A stretch of 64,000 nt of DNA, taken from NCBI RefSeq assembly GCF_000719515.1, contig NZ_JOGR01000017.1, positions 19,609 through 83,608 of the forward strand. Reading direction: 5' to 3'. The DNA is from Glycomyces sp. NRRL B-16210 (GTDB lineage: Bacteria; Actinomycetota; Actinomycetes; Mycobacteriales; Micromonosporaceae). Positions within the stretch are counted from its first letter, which is position 1. Every line of letters begins with the position of its first letter. A program made the position numbers and the translations under genes. Of the stretch, positions 35,575-47,109 are shown piece after piece. The notes under the pieces are model-generated. The model saw only the letters and a list, made by a program, of their open reading frames with translations. It was not told the origin of the DNA and did no database searches.

Positions 35575-35982
35575 CTAGCGTTCGGGCCAGGCCATCTCGG
35601 TGCCGGTCCAGACCACGCCCTTGTTGCGGCACAGGCAGAACGGGTGCCCGACCGGGTCGGTGTAGACGCGCCAGCCGTAGCCTTCGGACCCGATGAAGTC
35701 CTCCTGCAAGGTCGCGCCGAGGTCGACGATGCGGCGCTGCTCGGCCTCGATGTCGTCCACCTCGAAGTCGAGGTGGAACTGCTTGGGGTGCTCGCCGCCG
35801 GGCCAGGTCGGGCGGCGGTACTCGTCCACCCGCTGGAAGGCCAGTTCGATCTCGCCGTACTGGATGCCGGCCCAGTCCTCGGTGCTCGTGGCGAGGACCT
35901 CCCTGCCGGTCACCGCCGAGTAGAAGGCCGCCAGCGCCATCGTGTCGGGGCAGTCGATGATGAAATCGGTGAGTTTCAGCAT
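35575..35982 (-). CDS. VOC (glyoxalase/bleomycin-resistance-like) protein
   Basis: This 135-residue protein has a pair of beta-alpha-beta-beta-beta modules. Motifs are IIDCPDTMALAAFYSAVTGR, QFHLDFEVDD with a metal His, and YTDPVGHPFCLC with the second His and the typical GHPFCL ending. It might act on a small toxic or aromatic compound, but the substrate is open. Start ATG 35982 is the usual family start (LKLTDFIIDCPD). Confidence 0.88.
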   Translation of the reverse strand: MLKLTDFIIDCPDTMALAAFYSAVTGREVLATSTEDWAGIQYGEIELAFQRVDEYRRPTWPGGEHPKQFHLDFEVDDIEAEQRRIVDLGATLQEDFIGSEGYGWRVYTDPVGHPFCLCRNKGVVWTGTEMAWPER

Positions 35983-36093
35983 CAGGCGATCTTGCCACAG
36001 AGCGATGCGCGAACGGCACCGGTTTGCGAGGCGCGAACACCGGTGCCTTATCGCTCAGGACGCCGAGTTATCGGTCCACAATAGTCTTAATGG

Positions 36094-36573
36094 CTATTCG
36101 TCACGGGGCCTGAGGTGTTCGAACGCTTCGAGGTTCTTCGTCGACTCGCCGCGGGCGAGGCGCCAGCGCCATTCGTCCTCAATGGAGGATTTGAAGCCGA
36201 GTTCGAGGATCACGTTGAAGGTATCGTCGGCCGCTTCGAGGACCTGTCCCAGGACGCGGTCGAGCTCCTCGGCGGTGATCGCGCCGAGCGGCAGGCGCCC
36301 GACGAGGTGGATGTCCTCGGACTCGTCGGTCGCGAAGGCCACGGCGTAGAGCTTCCCGTTGCGGCGCAGGAGGTCCGCCCACACCGCTTCGTGGTGCTCC
36401 TCGGGCCGGCGGGCCACGAAGGCCTCGACGCGGAGCGCGTGGTCCTCGACGACGAGGCCGCAGGCGATGTTGAGCTTGCGCTGCCCGGGCAGGGACACGA
36501 CGACCGACCTGGGCCCGTCGACCCGGTGGTCGACGCCGATCTCCTCGAGCGCCGCGATGAGTGCTTCGATCAC
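36094..36573 (-). CDS. YbjN domain protein, mshA partner
   Basis: This 159-residue protein has a tetrameric-chaperone-like YbjN fold: VDHRVDGPRSVVVSLPGQRKL, VEAFVARRPEE and FGFKSSIEDEWRWRL-like LELGFKSSIEDEW. Starts at GTG 36573, which overlaps the mshA stop (GTGA), so it is translated right after MshA. Actinobacteria commonly place a YbjN gene after mshA; its role is not known, perhaps a sensory or chaperone function. Confidence 0.82.
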   Translation of the reverse strand: MIEALIAALEEIGVDHRVDGPRSVVVSLPGQRKLNIACGLVVEDHALRVEAFVARRPEEHHEAVWADLLRRNGKLYAVAFATDESEDIHLVGRLPLGAITAEELDRVLGQVLEAADDTFNVILELGFKSSIEDEWRWRLARGESTKNLEAFEHLRPRDE

Positions 36574-37871
36574 CTGTTGAGCGTAATCGCTCGCGAGCGC
36601 ATGAGGAGGGCGCGCCGGTAGGCGTTGCCGAGTCCCTCGGCGGTCGCCTGCCACGAGAACAGGGCCGCGTGGGCGCGGGCCCCGGCGGCGAGGCGTTCGC
36701 GCAGGGCCGCGTCGCCCATGACGCGACCGAGCGCCGCGGCCCAGTCCTCGGCCGAGTGGGAGTCGACCAGGAGCCCCGAGACGCCGTCGGCCACGGCCGT
36801 GGGCAGTCCGCCGACCTTCGCGGCGATGACCGGGGTGCCCGCGGCCTGCGCTTCGAGGGCGACCAGGCCGAACGACTCGTTGTAGCTGGGCACGGCCACC
36901 GCGTCGGCCGCGCGGTAGACCTGCGCGAGCGCCTCGCCCGAGCGCGGGGTGCGCCACTGGACCCGGTCGCCCAGGCCCAGGTCCCCGGCGAGCTTCGGCA
37001 GCCAGTAAAGGTCGGTGTTCGAGGGGCCGCCCACGAGCACCGGGACGATCCGCTCGGCCAGCGCCGGGTCGGTCTCGCGCAGCCGCGCCAGGCCCCGCAG
37101 CAGCACGTCGGGGGCCTTGGCCGGCTGGATGCGCCCGACGAAGGCGACCACGAGGGCGTCGGCGGGCAGCCCCAGGGCCTCGCGGGCCAGGCGGCGGTCG
37201 CCGGGCCGGAATACCCCGAGGTCGACGCCGGGGTGGATGACCTCGACGCGCCGGGTGTCGGCGTTGTAGTACCGCTGGAGCTCGCCCGCCTCGGCGGCGG
37301 TGTTGGCGATGAGGAGGTCGGCCTCGGTGGTGATCTGCTCCTCGCCGACGACCCTGCCGATCGGCTCGGGCGAGTCGCCGTCGGCGAGCCGGTCGTTCTT
37401 GACCTTCGCGAGGGTGTGGAAGGTCTGCACCAGCGGCACCCCCCAGCGTTCGGAGGCGACCCACGCGGCCTGGCCCGAGAGCCAGTAGTGGGCGTGGATG
37501 AGGTCGTAGTGGCCGGCCGGGTTGTGCGCCTCGGCGCGCAGGAGGCCGCCGGTGAAGGCGCACAGCTGCGTCGGCAGGTCGTTCTTGGAGAGGCCCTCGA
37601 AGGGCCCGGCGGGCAGGTGGTGGACGAGGACGCCGGGCGCGGCCTCGGTCGTCGGGGGCTCCTCGGAGCTGGTCGCGCGGGTGAAGATCTCGACCTCGAC
37701 GCCGGAGCGGGCGAGTTCGCGGGCGGTGTTGAGCACGTACACGTTCATGCCCCCGGCGTCGCCCGTGCCGGGCTGGGCGAGCGGGGAGGTGTGGACCGAG
37801 ACCATCGCGACGCGGTGGACGGCCTGCTTGCGGCATCGGGCCCGGAAGGCCGGTGTGCGCCGTGCGTTCAC
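36570..37871 (-). CDS. mshA: D-inositol-3-phosphate glycosyltransferase (mycothiol synthesis, first step)
   Basis: This 433-residue GT4 enzyme joins GlcNAc to inositol phosphate. It has GTGDAGGMNVYVLNTA for donor binding and the C-terminal PSYNESFGLVALEAQAAGTPVI with the E-x7-E motif; HTSPLAQPG is the usual N-terminal feature of MshA. GTG 37871 is preferred: AGAGGA lies seven bases before it; longer frames have no such site. Length fits MshA (about 430-480). It opens a two-gene unit with ybjN. A TetR-type regulator diverges upstream. Confidence 0.95.
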   Translation of the reverse strand: MNARRTPAFRARCRKQAVHRVAMVSVHTSPLAQPGTGDAGGMNVYVLNTARELARSGVEVEIFTRATSSEEPPTTEAAPGVLVHHLPAGPFEGLSKNDLPTQLCAFTGGLLRAEAHNPAGHYDLIHAHYWLSGQAAWVASERWGVPLVQTFHTLAKVKNDRLADGDSPEPIGRVVGEEQITTEADLLIANTAAEAGELQRYYNADTRRVEVIHPGVDLGVFRPGDRRLAREALGLPADALVVAFVGRIQPAKAPDVLLRGLARLRETDPALAERIVPVLVGGPSNTDLYWLPKLAGDLGLGDRVQWRTPRSGEALAQVYRAADAVAVPSYNESFGLVALEAQAAGTPVIAAKVGGLPTAVADGVSGLLVDSHSAEDWAAALGRVMGDAALRERLAAGARAHAALFSWQATAEGLGNAYRRALLMRSRAITLNR

Positions 37872-38115
37872 GTGTACGTCCTCTCTCCCGCGCTGCCGGA
37901 GGTCACCTGGAGCAACGCGCAAAACCCTCGCAATCTTTCCGTGTCCTGCGGTTAACGCACAACCGCCGTCGCCTCCAGAGTGACCAACTCCGCATTCCGT
38001 CAAGCCGATAGGCGACATGGAGTTTCCCGGCCCGGCCCCGAGGCGACGGACCACGCGTCCGGGTGAAGCCAGAAATTCCCTCGCGACACGGGCGGGAATG
38101 AGCCTCGAATCCGGG

Positions 38116-38141
38116 CAAGTCGTCCATGATGGGGAGACTTG
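38116..38141. promoter_or_regulatory. Candidate operator between mshA and tetR
   Basis: CAAGTC and GACTTG form an inverted repeat with a 14-base gap, 26 bases before the TetR-type start. The size suits a TetR-family operator. It may also fall in the mshA promoter region. The match is short, so chance is not excluded. Confidence 0.4.
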
Positions 38142-38166
38142 TCATCACGAGGGGGGAGACAACACC

Positions 38167-38838
38167 ATGAGCACTGCCACCGTGCCCGCCGCCAGGCAGC
38201 CCACGATGTCACCGGTGTCCAAGATCGGCGCCACGCACTCGCTGCGGCGCCTGCCCGTCCAGGAGCGCTCGGCCGCGCGCGTGCGCCGGATGCTCGACGC
38301 GGCCGCCGACCTGATCGAGGAGGTCGGCTACGACCGGCTCTCGACCACGGCCATCGCCCAGCGGGCCGACGTCGCCATCGGCTCGGTCTACCAGTTCTTC
38401 GGCGACAAGCGCTCGCTCGCCGAGGCGCTCAGCCAGCGCTACATCGACCTGTACTTCGAACGCCTGGCCGCCCGCTTCGACGCCGAACCCCCCGCCGACT
38501 GGCGGGCCGGCGTCGAGGCCGCGATCGGCGAGTACGTGCACATGTACCGCACCGCGCCCGGATTCCGTGTCCTCCACCTGGCCGACGCCATCGACCCGGG
38601 CCGGGCCGACGCCGTCACCACCGGCGGCGACGTCATCGCCGACCAGATCCTCGCAGGTCTCGCCCACCGCTTCGGCATCGGCGGCGACCCCGAGCTGAAC
38701 AAGACCGTGACCGTCGCCGTCGAGACCGGGCAGGCCCTGGTCCGCCTGGCCTTCCGCCGCGACCCCGACGGCTGCGCCGCCTCGATCGCCGAGGCCAACA
38801 GCGTCGTCGGCGACTACCTCGCCCGACGCCTCACCTAG
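38167..38838 (+). CDS. TetR-family transcriptional regulator
   Basis: This 223-residue protein has an N-terminal HTH at about residues 35-85: ARVRRMLDAAADLIEEVGYDRLSTTAIAQRADVAIGSVYQFFGDKRSLAEAL. The C-terminal ligand domain spans about 90-220. ATG 38167 is preceded by GGGGGAGACAAC. It is divergent from mshA and might regulate it or itself; an inverted repeat lies just upstream. Ligand unknown. Confidence 0.88.
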   Translation: MSTATVPAARQPTMSPVSKIGATHSLRRLPVQERSAARVRRMLDAAADLIEEVGYDRLSTTAIAQRADVAIGSVYQFFGDKRSLAEALSQRYIDLYFERLAARFDAEPPADWRAGVEAAIGEYVHMYRTAPGFRVLHLADAIDPGRADAVTTGGDVIADQILAGLAHRFGIGGDPELNKTVTVAVETGQALVRLAFRRDPDGCAASIAEANSVVGDYLARRLT

Positions 38839-38898
38839 GGCGTGGTCGAGCGCCCCTGAGGCCGCAGTCCGGCCCGAACGCCCGCTCGCTCCGCCGTC

Positions 38899-38948
38899 GG
38901 GCCTTCGAATACGACACCGGCATCTACGACACCGGCATTCGAAGGCCC
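38899..38948. repeat. Inverted repeat with tandem repeat in the loop
   Basis: GGGCCTTCGAAT and its exact complement form 12-bp arms around a 26-base loop. The loop carries two copies of TACGACACCGGCAT, the second running into the right arm. The arms may be a terminator for tetR, but the ordered loop is unusual. Confidence 0.75.
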
Positions 38949-39078
38949 CACCGCGGCCCCGGCCACGCCGGCGAACCGAACAACGCGCGCGGCGAGCGAA
39001 CAAACGGACCCGGCCACCGACCCGCCGGGGGTGCCCGACCATCCCCTGGACCACTAACCGACCGCGCCGGAACCGGGG

Positions 39079-39118
39079 CCGCGCCGGGCCGACTAGTCTC
39101 GTAGTCGACCCGGCGCGG
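39079..39118 (+). other. Two-tier hairpin in tmk leader
   Basis: An outer stem of about ten pairs (CCGCGCCGGG-type) encloses a small mismatch and an inner GACTA/TAGTC stem with a 6-base loop. It lies 23 bases before the MFS-tmk start and may be a terminator or an attenuator. No ligand motif is recognised. Confidence 0.5.
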
Positions 39119-39141
39119 TCTTTGACTTCTCGAGGAGCAGC

Positions 39142-41316
39142 ATGGCGAACACCCTTGCCGACATCCAGACGGTGCTGCGGATCCGCCCGTTCAGAAGGCT
39201 GTGGACCGTCCTCGGTCTCGCCTCCTTCGGCGACTGGCTCGCGCTGTTCGCCACCGCGGGATTCGCGCAATCGCTGTTCGACGACCCCGCCGCCAAAGGC
39301 GCGGCGTTCTCGGCGACCATCGTGCTGCGCCTGCTGCCCTCCCTCGTCCTCGGCCCCGTCGCCGGCGTCTTCGCCGACCGCTTCGACCGGCGCAAGACCA
39401 TGGCCGCCTGCGACACCGCCCGGTTCGCGCTCATCGCCTCGGTGCCCACCGTCTACCTCATCACCGACAACACCGCCATCACCGTCGCCTGGCTCGCCAT
39501 CGCCCAGCTGTGCATCGAAGGGGCCGTCCTCATCTGGTCCCCGGCCAAGGAGGCGGCCGTCCCCAACCTCCTGCCGCCCGAGAAGTACGAGGCCGCCAAC
39601 CAGCTCAGCCTCGCCACCACCTACGGCCTCGCCCCGCCCCTCGCGTTCGCCGTCCTCGCCGTCCTCGAACGCGGCTCCGGCGTCTGGGCCAACCTCGGCC
39701 CCTGGGCCGAACCGATGGTCATCGCCCTCTACCTCACCGCGGCCATGTTCGCCATCCTCGCCGTCACCGTCTACTTCTTCATCCCCCAGATCTCCGGGCG
39801 CTACGGCAAGATCGCGGCCAAGACCACCAGCGTCTGGCACGACTTCGTCGAAGGCTGGACCTACATGCGCGGCTCCGAACGCGTCCGCGGCCTCATCCTC
39901 GGCATGCTCGGCGCCTTCAGCGGCGCCGGCATCCTCATCGGCGTCGGCACCGTCTACGCCACCACCCTCGACGCCGGCGAAGCCGCGTTCTACCTCCTCG
40001 CCGTCTTCCTCTTCCTCGGCCTCGGCGCCGGCATCGCCTTCGGACCCAAACTCATCGGCGAACTCTCACGCCTGCGCTGGTTCGGCATGAGCATCGTCCT
40101 CGCCGGCGCCGGCCTCGCCGTCGACGCCGTCGCCCCCTGGCTGTGGGTCTCCCTCATCGGCTCGGTCATCATCGGCCTCGGCGCCGGCATGGCCTTCCTC
40201 GCCGGCATCACCCTCCTCCAACGCGAGACCGAAGACGAGATCCGCGGCCGCATGTTCGCCTTCATCGCCGTCTCCGCCCGCGTCATCCTCATGGTCGCCA
40301 TGACCATCGCCGCACCCCTCGCCGGCTGGCACGCCGCCCGGCGGCTCAACCTCGGCTTCACCACCGTCGACTTCTCCATGAGCCGCGTCCTGCTCTTCGT
40401 CGCCGCCGCACTCGTCGTCTGGCTCGGCGTCACCGCCTTCAGGTCCATGGACGACAAACCCGGCGTGCCCGTCCTCGCCGACCTCTGGTCCTCCCTGCGC
40501 GGACGCCCCCTCACCGCCGCCGTCCCCATCACCAGCACCGGCTACTTCGTCGTCTTCGAAGGCGGCGAAGGCTCCGGCAAGTCCACCCAGTCGGTCAAAC
40601 TCGCCGCCTGGCTCAAACTGCGCGGCTACGAGGCCGTCCTCACCAGGGAACCGGGCGCCACCGACATCGGCATGCGCATCCGCACCCTGCTCCTGGACTC
40701 CGGCGGCGACTCCGCCCCCGCCCCCCGCGCCGAAGCCCTCCTGTTCGCCGCCGACCGCGCCCAGCACGTCGACAAGGTCATCCGACCCGCCCTCGAACGC
40801 GGCGCCGTCGTCGTCTCCGACCGCTACATCGACTCCTCCATCGCCTACCAGGGCTCCGGCCGCGGCCTGGGCAAGGACGAGATCGCCTGGGTCTCCTCCT
40901 GGGCCACCGGCGGCCTCAAACCCGACCTCACCGTCCTGCTCGACGTCGACCCCGCCGCGGGCCTCCACCGCGCCAAGGCCGGCGGCGACGGCGACCGGCT
41001 CGAACAGGAAGAACTCGACTACCACGAGAAGGTCCGCGAGACCTTCCTCCAACTCGCCGCCGCCGACCCCCGCCGCTACCTCGTCATCCCCGCCGGCACC
41101 GCCGCCGACGACACCGCCGCCGCCGTCCGCGAAGCCGTCGCCGAACGCCTCGACATCCGCACCCAGACCACCCGCACCGAGACCGGCTGGCCCGGCCTCG
41201 ACGGCGCCAACGGCAGCGACCGCGGGCCCGGACGCGGAAGCAACGGCAGCGGCCCCGACCACGCGTCCGAGGACACCGCCTGGAACACCGTCGCCGAGGA
41301 GGCCGCCAGGCCGTGA
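39142..41316 (+). CDS. tmk: MFS transporter fused to dTMP kinase
   Basis: This 724-residue protein has two domains. Residues 1-445 are a 12-segment MFS-like membrane domain (GVFADRFDRRKTMAACD loop between segments 2 and 3). Residues about 452-665 are thymidylate kinase: P-loop VFEGGEGSGKST, DRYIDSSIAYQG (DR-x motif), LDVDPAAGLHRA and a Lid region. The last 55 residues are low-complexity. Such an MFS-Tmk fusion is known in Streptomyces and relatives. It makes dTDP from dTMP; the membrane half's role is unclear. Its TGA overlaps holB GTG by 4 bp. Confidence 0.93.
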   Translation: MANTLADIQTVLRIRPFRRLWTVLGLASFGDWLALFATAGFAQSLFDDPAAKGAAFSATIVLRLLPSLVLGPVAGVFADRFDRRKTMAACDTARFALIASVPTVYLITDNTAITVAWLAIAQLCIEGAVLIWSPAKEAAVPNLLPPEKYEAANQLSLATTYGLAPPLAFAVLAVLERGSGVWANLGPWAEPMVIALYLTAAMFAILAVTVYFFIPQISGRYGKIAAKTTSVWHDFVEGWTYMRGSERVRGLILGMLGAFSGAGILIGVGTVYATTLDAGEAAFYLLAVFLFLGLGAGIAFGPKLIGELSRLRWFGMSIVLAGAGLAVDAVAPWLWVSLIGSVIIGLGAGMAFLAGITLLQRETEDEIRGRMFAFIAVSARVILMVAMTIAAPLAGWHAARRLNLGFTTVDFSMSRVLLFVAAALVVWLGVTAFRSMDDKPGVPVLADLWSSLRGRPLTAAVPITSTGYFVVFEGGEGSGKSTQSVKLAAWLKLRGYEAVLTREPGATDIGMRIRTLLLDSGGDSAPAPRAEALLFAADRAQHVDKVIRPALERGAVVVSDRYIDSSIAYQGSGRGLGKDEIAWVSSWATGGLKPDLTVLLDVDPAAGLHRAKAGGDGDRLEQEELDYHEKVRETFLQLAAADPRRYLVIPAGTAADDTAAAVREAVAERLDIRTQTTRTETGWPGLDGANGSDRGPGRGSNGSGPDHASEDTAWNTVAEEAARP

Positions 41317-42470
41317 ACACCTCCGACGTCTTCGCCGAACTCGTCGGCCAGGACGAGGCCCGACGCGTCCTCGCCGACGCCGCCCGCGGTGTCGGCATGA
41401 CCCACGCCTGGCTGTTCACCGGCCCGCCCGGCTCCGGCCGCTCCACCGCCGCCGTCGCCTTCGCCGCCGCACTCCAATGCCCCGACCGCGGCTGCGGCGA
41501 CTGCCACACCTGCCGCACCGTCCTCGGCGGCACCCACGCCGACGTCACCCGCGTCATCCCCGAAGGCCTCTCCCTCGGCGTCGACCAGGTCCGCGGCCTC
41601 ATCCTCGAAGCCAGCCGCGCCCCCACCGCCGGGCGCTGGCAGATCCTCATCGTCGAAGACGCCGACCGCCTCACCGAGGCCGCCGCGAACGCCCTGCTCA
41701 AAGCCGTCGAGGAACCGCCCGAGCGGACCGTGTTCCTGCTGTGCGCGCCCTCGACGAACCCCGCCGAGATCTCGGTGACCATCCGCTCCCGCTGCCGCGT
41801 CATGGGCCTGCGCCAGCCGCCCGCAGGCGCCATCGCCGACCTCCTCGTGGCCCGCGACGGCCTCGACCGGCGCGAGGCCGAGCTTTACGCCGCCGCCGCC
41901 CAAGGCCACGTCGGCCGGGCGCGGCGCCTGGCGACCGACGCCGACGCGCGGTCCAAGCGCCACGACGTGCTCCAGATCCCGCGCCGCCTCACCGGACTCG
42001 GCGCGTGCTTCACCGCCGCGGTCGAGCTCATCGAGGCCGCCGAGGCCGAGGCGGCCGGCACCTACACCGACCGGTCGACCGCCGAACGCGAGGCGCTGGA
42101 GACCGCGCTCGGCAAGGGCGGCACCGGTAAAGGCGCCTCGAAGGCCGCGCGCGGCTCCGCTTCGATGCTCAAGGAGCTGGAGAAGCGCCAGAAGACGCGC
42201 GACACGCGGGCGCAGCGCGACTCGCTCGACCGCGCCCTGGTGGACCTCGCCGCGTTCTACCGCGACGCTCTGGCGGCGGGCTTCGGCGCCCGGGTGGACC
42301 CGGTGCACCCGGACATGGCCGAGACGACCAGGGCCGCCGCCGCGAAGCTCAGCGCCGAGTCCCTGCTGCGCCGCATCGACGCGATCCTGGAGTGCCGCAA
42401 GGCCATCGAGGCGAACGTGCGGCCGAGGATCGCGGTCGAGGCCATGATGACGCGCCTGTGGCAGTCCTGA
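41313..42470 (+). CDS. holB: DNA polymerase III delta' subunit
   Basis: This 385-residue clamp-loader subunit has an AAA+ fold: GPPGSGRSTAAVAF P-loop (Gly-Arg-Ser in place of Lys-Thr, typical of delta'), zinc-type Cys cluster CPDRGCGDCHTC, VEDADRLTEAAANALLKAVEEPP and SRC motif ISVTIRSRCRV. It lies right after tmk, as in most bacteria (tmk-holB). GTG start overlaps the tmk stop. Confidence 0.93.
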   Translation: MNTSDVFAELVGQDEARRVLADAARGVGMTHAWLFTGPPGSGRSTAAVAFAAALQCPDRGCGDCHTCRTVLGGTHADVTRVIPEGLSLGVDQVRGLILEASRAPTAGRWQILIVEDADRLTEAAANALLKAVEEPPERTVFLLCAPSTNPAEISVTIRSRCRVMGLRQPPAGAIADLLVARDGLDRREAELYAAAAQGHVGRARRLATDADARSKRHDVLQIPRRLTGLGACFTAAVELIEAAEAEAAGTYTDRSTAEREALETALGKGGTGKGASKAARGSASMLKELEKRQKTRDTRAQRDSLDRALVDLAAFYRDALAAGFGARVDPVHPDMAETTRAAAAKLSAESLLRRIDAILECRKAIEANVRPRIAVEAMMTRLWQS

Positions 42471-42611
42471 CCGGGGCGAATGTCGTACCCCCGCGTCACC
42501 CTTGTGCCGGGGGCCCAGTGATGTCCGTTTTGAAGGCTGAAGCCCGGAACCTCCCCTGAAAACGACGGCGGACGAGCCGCGAGGCGGCCGCCATTCACCC
42601 GCCGCGGCCGT

Positions 42612-43190
42612 TCACTGGGTCCACAGGTGCTGGATGTAGGCGTCGCGGGCCTTCGGGTACATCCCGGTGCGCTGCCAGCGGTACCACGCCCGCTCCTCGG
42701 CGACCCGCACGCAGAAGTCCCCGTCGATCTCGAACGGCTCCGACACGCAGCGGAAATCGTCCCTGAAGGCCCCGTCGGTCCAGTACCAGACCCGCCGCCC
42801 GATCAGGCTCGGCACGTCCGAGGCCGGGTAGGGGCGCCGCAGCGGCGGCGCGTCCGGGTCCGAGAGCCGCTCGATCAGGTAACCGGGCCGCGGCGCGCCC
42901 GTGCCCGGTTCGGGCCGCTGCACGTACACGTCCTCGGCCGGGACCAGGCTCGCGTACGCGTCGCCGTCGCCGTCGACCGCCCGGTAGTAGTCCGCCTCGG
43001 TTATCAAGGGCACCAGCAGCATCCCGTCCCTGGTGATCGGGTCGTCCGCCCGCAGGTCGAACTGCCACCCGCAGCCGGGCGCGCCCAGGACCACCCGCGA
43101 CGAGTGGAGGTCGATGGCCCGCGCGGCGGGCACCGGCACCAGCGCCGGGGGAGGCTCGGGAACGTCGAAGGCGCTGTCGTCGACTCCCAA
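42612..43190 (-). CDS. Hypothetical cytosolic protein
   Basis: This 192-residue protein is assumed to start at TTG 43190, because GTGAGGAG is six bases before it; in-frame GTG 43259 and ATG 43244 lack such a site. The protein is acidic, mixed alpha/beta, with no membrane segment. Segments RVVLGAPGCGWQFDLRADDPI and AEERAWYRWQRTGMYPKARDAYI suggest a compact domain. No family is recognised. It diverges from the calcium-motif gene. Confidence 0.65.
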   Translation of the reverse strand: MGVDDSAFDVPEPPPALVPVPAARAIDLHSSRVVLGAPGCGWQFDLRADDPITRDGMLLVPLITEADYYRAVDGDGDAYASLVPAEDVYVQRPEPGTGAPRPGYLIERLSDPDAPPLRRPYPASDVPSLIGRRVWYWTDGAFRDDFRCVSEPFEIDGDFCVRVAEERAWYRWQRTGMYPKARDAYIQHLWTQ

Positions 43191-43343
43191 CGCGAACTCC
43201 TCACTAATGGGACAACCAGAGGCAAGGGGGACTGGAGAAAGCATAGGGGGTTGGCACACTCTGGGGATTCACGGCCCATCCGACGGTCGTAGAGTTCTCA
43301 TCACAAGCACGGAACACTTCTCACGAGCCAAAGGATGAGAGCC

Positions 43344-43964
<621 letters not shown>

Positions 43965-44012
43965 CGACGGGTGCGTGAGACCTGGACACCCCTGGACTCT
44001 ACTCATCCTGAG

Positions 44013-44049
44013 AGCGAAGGCCGGATGCCGAGCATCCGGCCTTTTCGCT
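44013..44049. terminator. Bidirectional terminator
   Basis: AGCGAA-GGCCGGATGC pairs with GCATCCGGCC-TT-TTCGCT around CGA. Between the calcium-motif gene and folE, which converge. The TTTT on the plus strand supports termination. Confidence 0.85.
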
Positions 44050-44105
44050 GCGCGGGAAACGACGACGCGGTCCCCTGCGCGACCGCAGGCGGCCGCGACC
44101 GCAGC

Positions 44106-44747
44106 TCAGCCGGTGGTGCCGCGCAGCAGCGACATCGCCTCGGCGCGGGTGCGCGCGTCCGACTGGAGGATGCCGCGCACCGCCGAGGTCACCGTCTTCG
44201 AGCCCTGCTTCCTGATGCCGCGCATCGACATGCACGTGTGCTCGCACTCGACCACGACGATGACGCCCTTGGCCGACAGCGACCGGTACAGCTGGTCGGC
44301 GATCTGGCTCGTCAGCCGCTCCTGCACCTGCGGGCGCCGCGAGTAGACCTCCACGAGCCGCGCGAGCTTGGAGAGCCCGGCGATCTGCCCGCTCTCCCCG
44401 GGGATGTAGCCGACGTGGGCGACGCCGGTGAACGGCAGCAGATGGTGCTCGCAGAACGACTGGACGTCGATGTCGCGCACCAGCACCAGCTCGTTGTGGT
44501 TCTCGTCGAACGAGGTCTTGAGGACTTCGGCGGGGTCGACGCGGAGCCCGGCGAACAGCTCGGCGTAGGCGCGGGCGACGCGGCGGGGGGTCTCCTTGAG
44601 CCCGGGGCGGTCGGGGTCCTCGCCGACCGCCGTGAGGATCTCGCGGACGGCGGCCTCGATGCGGCCCAGGTCCACCGCGTCCTCGACGGGGCTGCCGTTG
44701 ATGCGGCCGTCGACCAGGCGGGCGGCCAGATTGTCGAGTTCAGGCAT
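44106..44747 (-). CDS. folE: GTP cyclohydrolase I
   Basis: This 213-residue enzyme makes dihydroneopterin triphosphate from GTP, the first step of folate synthesis. Zinc ligands are in SFCEHHLLPF and VECEHTCM; ETPRRVARAYAELFAGL and SKLARLVEVYSRRPQVQERLT are strong family segments. Starts ATG 44747. Downstream of ftsH on the same strand, as is usual in actinobacteria. Confidence 0.96.
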   Translation of the reverse strand: MPELDNLAARLVDGRINGSPVEDAVDLGRIEAAVREILTAVGEDPDRPGLKETPRRVARAYAELFAGLRVDPAEVLKTSFDENHNELVLVRDIDVQSFCEHHLLPFTGVAHVGYIPGESGQIAGLSKLARLVEVYSRRPQVQERLTSQIADQLYRSLSAKGVIVVVECEHTCMSMRGIRKQGSKTVTSAVRGILQSDARTRAEAMSLLRGTTG

Positions 44748-44810
44748 CGCACAAGCTTACGGCTTTCCCCCGGCGGCGCCGGTGGGCTTCGTCACGAGCC
44801 GGAAACGAAC

Positions 44811-44838
44811 GGGCCCGCCTACCTGGGTAGACGGGCCC
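44811..44838 (-). terminator. Hairpin after ftsH
   Basis: GGGCCCG-C-CTACC pairs with GGTAG-A-CGGGCCC around TG, just after the ftsH stop. The minus-strand copy is followed by GTTCGTTT. Partial terminator; folE follows and must have its own promoter or read through. Confidence 0.7.
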
Positions 44839-44856
44839 GAGAAAATTCTCCGCGCG

Positions 44857-46824
<1,968 letters not shown>

Positions 46825-47109
46825 TCGTTTCCTCCTGCTGCTTCGTCGCGTTTTCGAGTGTCTGGGGCGAAGCCGCGGCTCGCGAACTCCGTCGAGCCCG
46901 GCAGGTTTCCAGGGTGCAGGGCTTTGACACATCGAACGTACACGGTGCGGCGCTTGGACGTCCCGCAGCGTCGGCGCCCCGATGACGGCGCTTCGCGCCG
47001 GATACCGCCCATTACCCGCCCCGCTGATAGTCCGTAATTAGTACCACGGGCGAGTTGAGTTCGCCCACCCAAGCCTGCGGCGCGAGCGATCGGGTGGCAC
47101 CCTTGTCAC
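46825..47109. promoter_or_regulatory. Divergent promoter region, ftsH-hpt
   Basis: 285 bp between divergent starts. It holds a low-GC patch near 47020-47045 (GATAGTCCGTAATTAGTACC), which could be a -10 region. No Shine-Dalgarno is seen before the hpt ATG, so hpt may be leaderless or start at another codon. Confidence 0.5.

Larger units (their letters stand above)
38839..39141. other. 303-bp gap with palindromic structures, before MFS-tmk
   Basis: No gene is seen. It contains a 12-bp inverted repeat around a tandem repeat (38899-38948) and a hairpin (39079-39118). It is followed by GAGGAG and the MFS-tmk start, so it probably includes the tetR terminator and the tmk-holB promoter. Confidence 0.6.
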
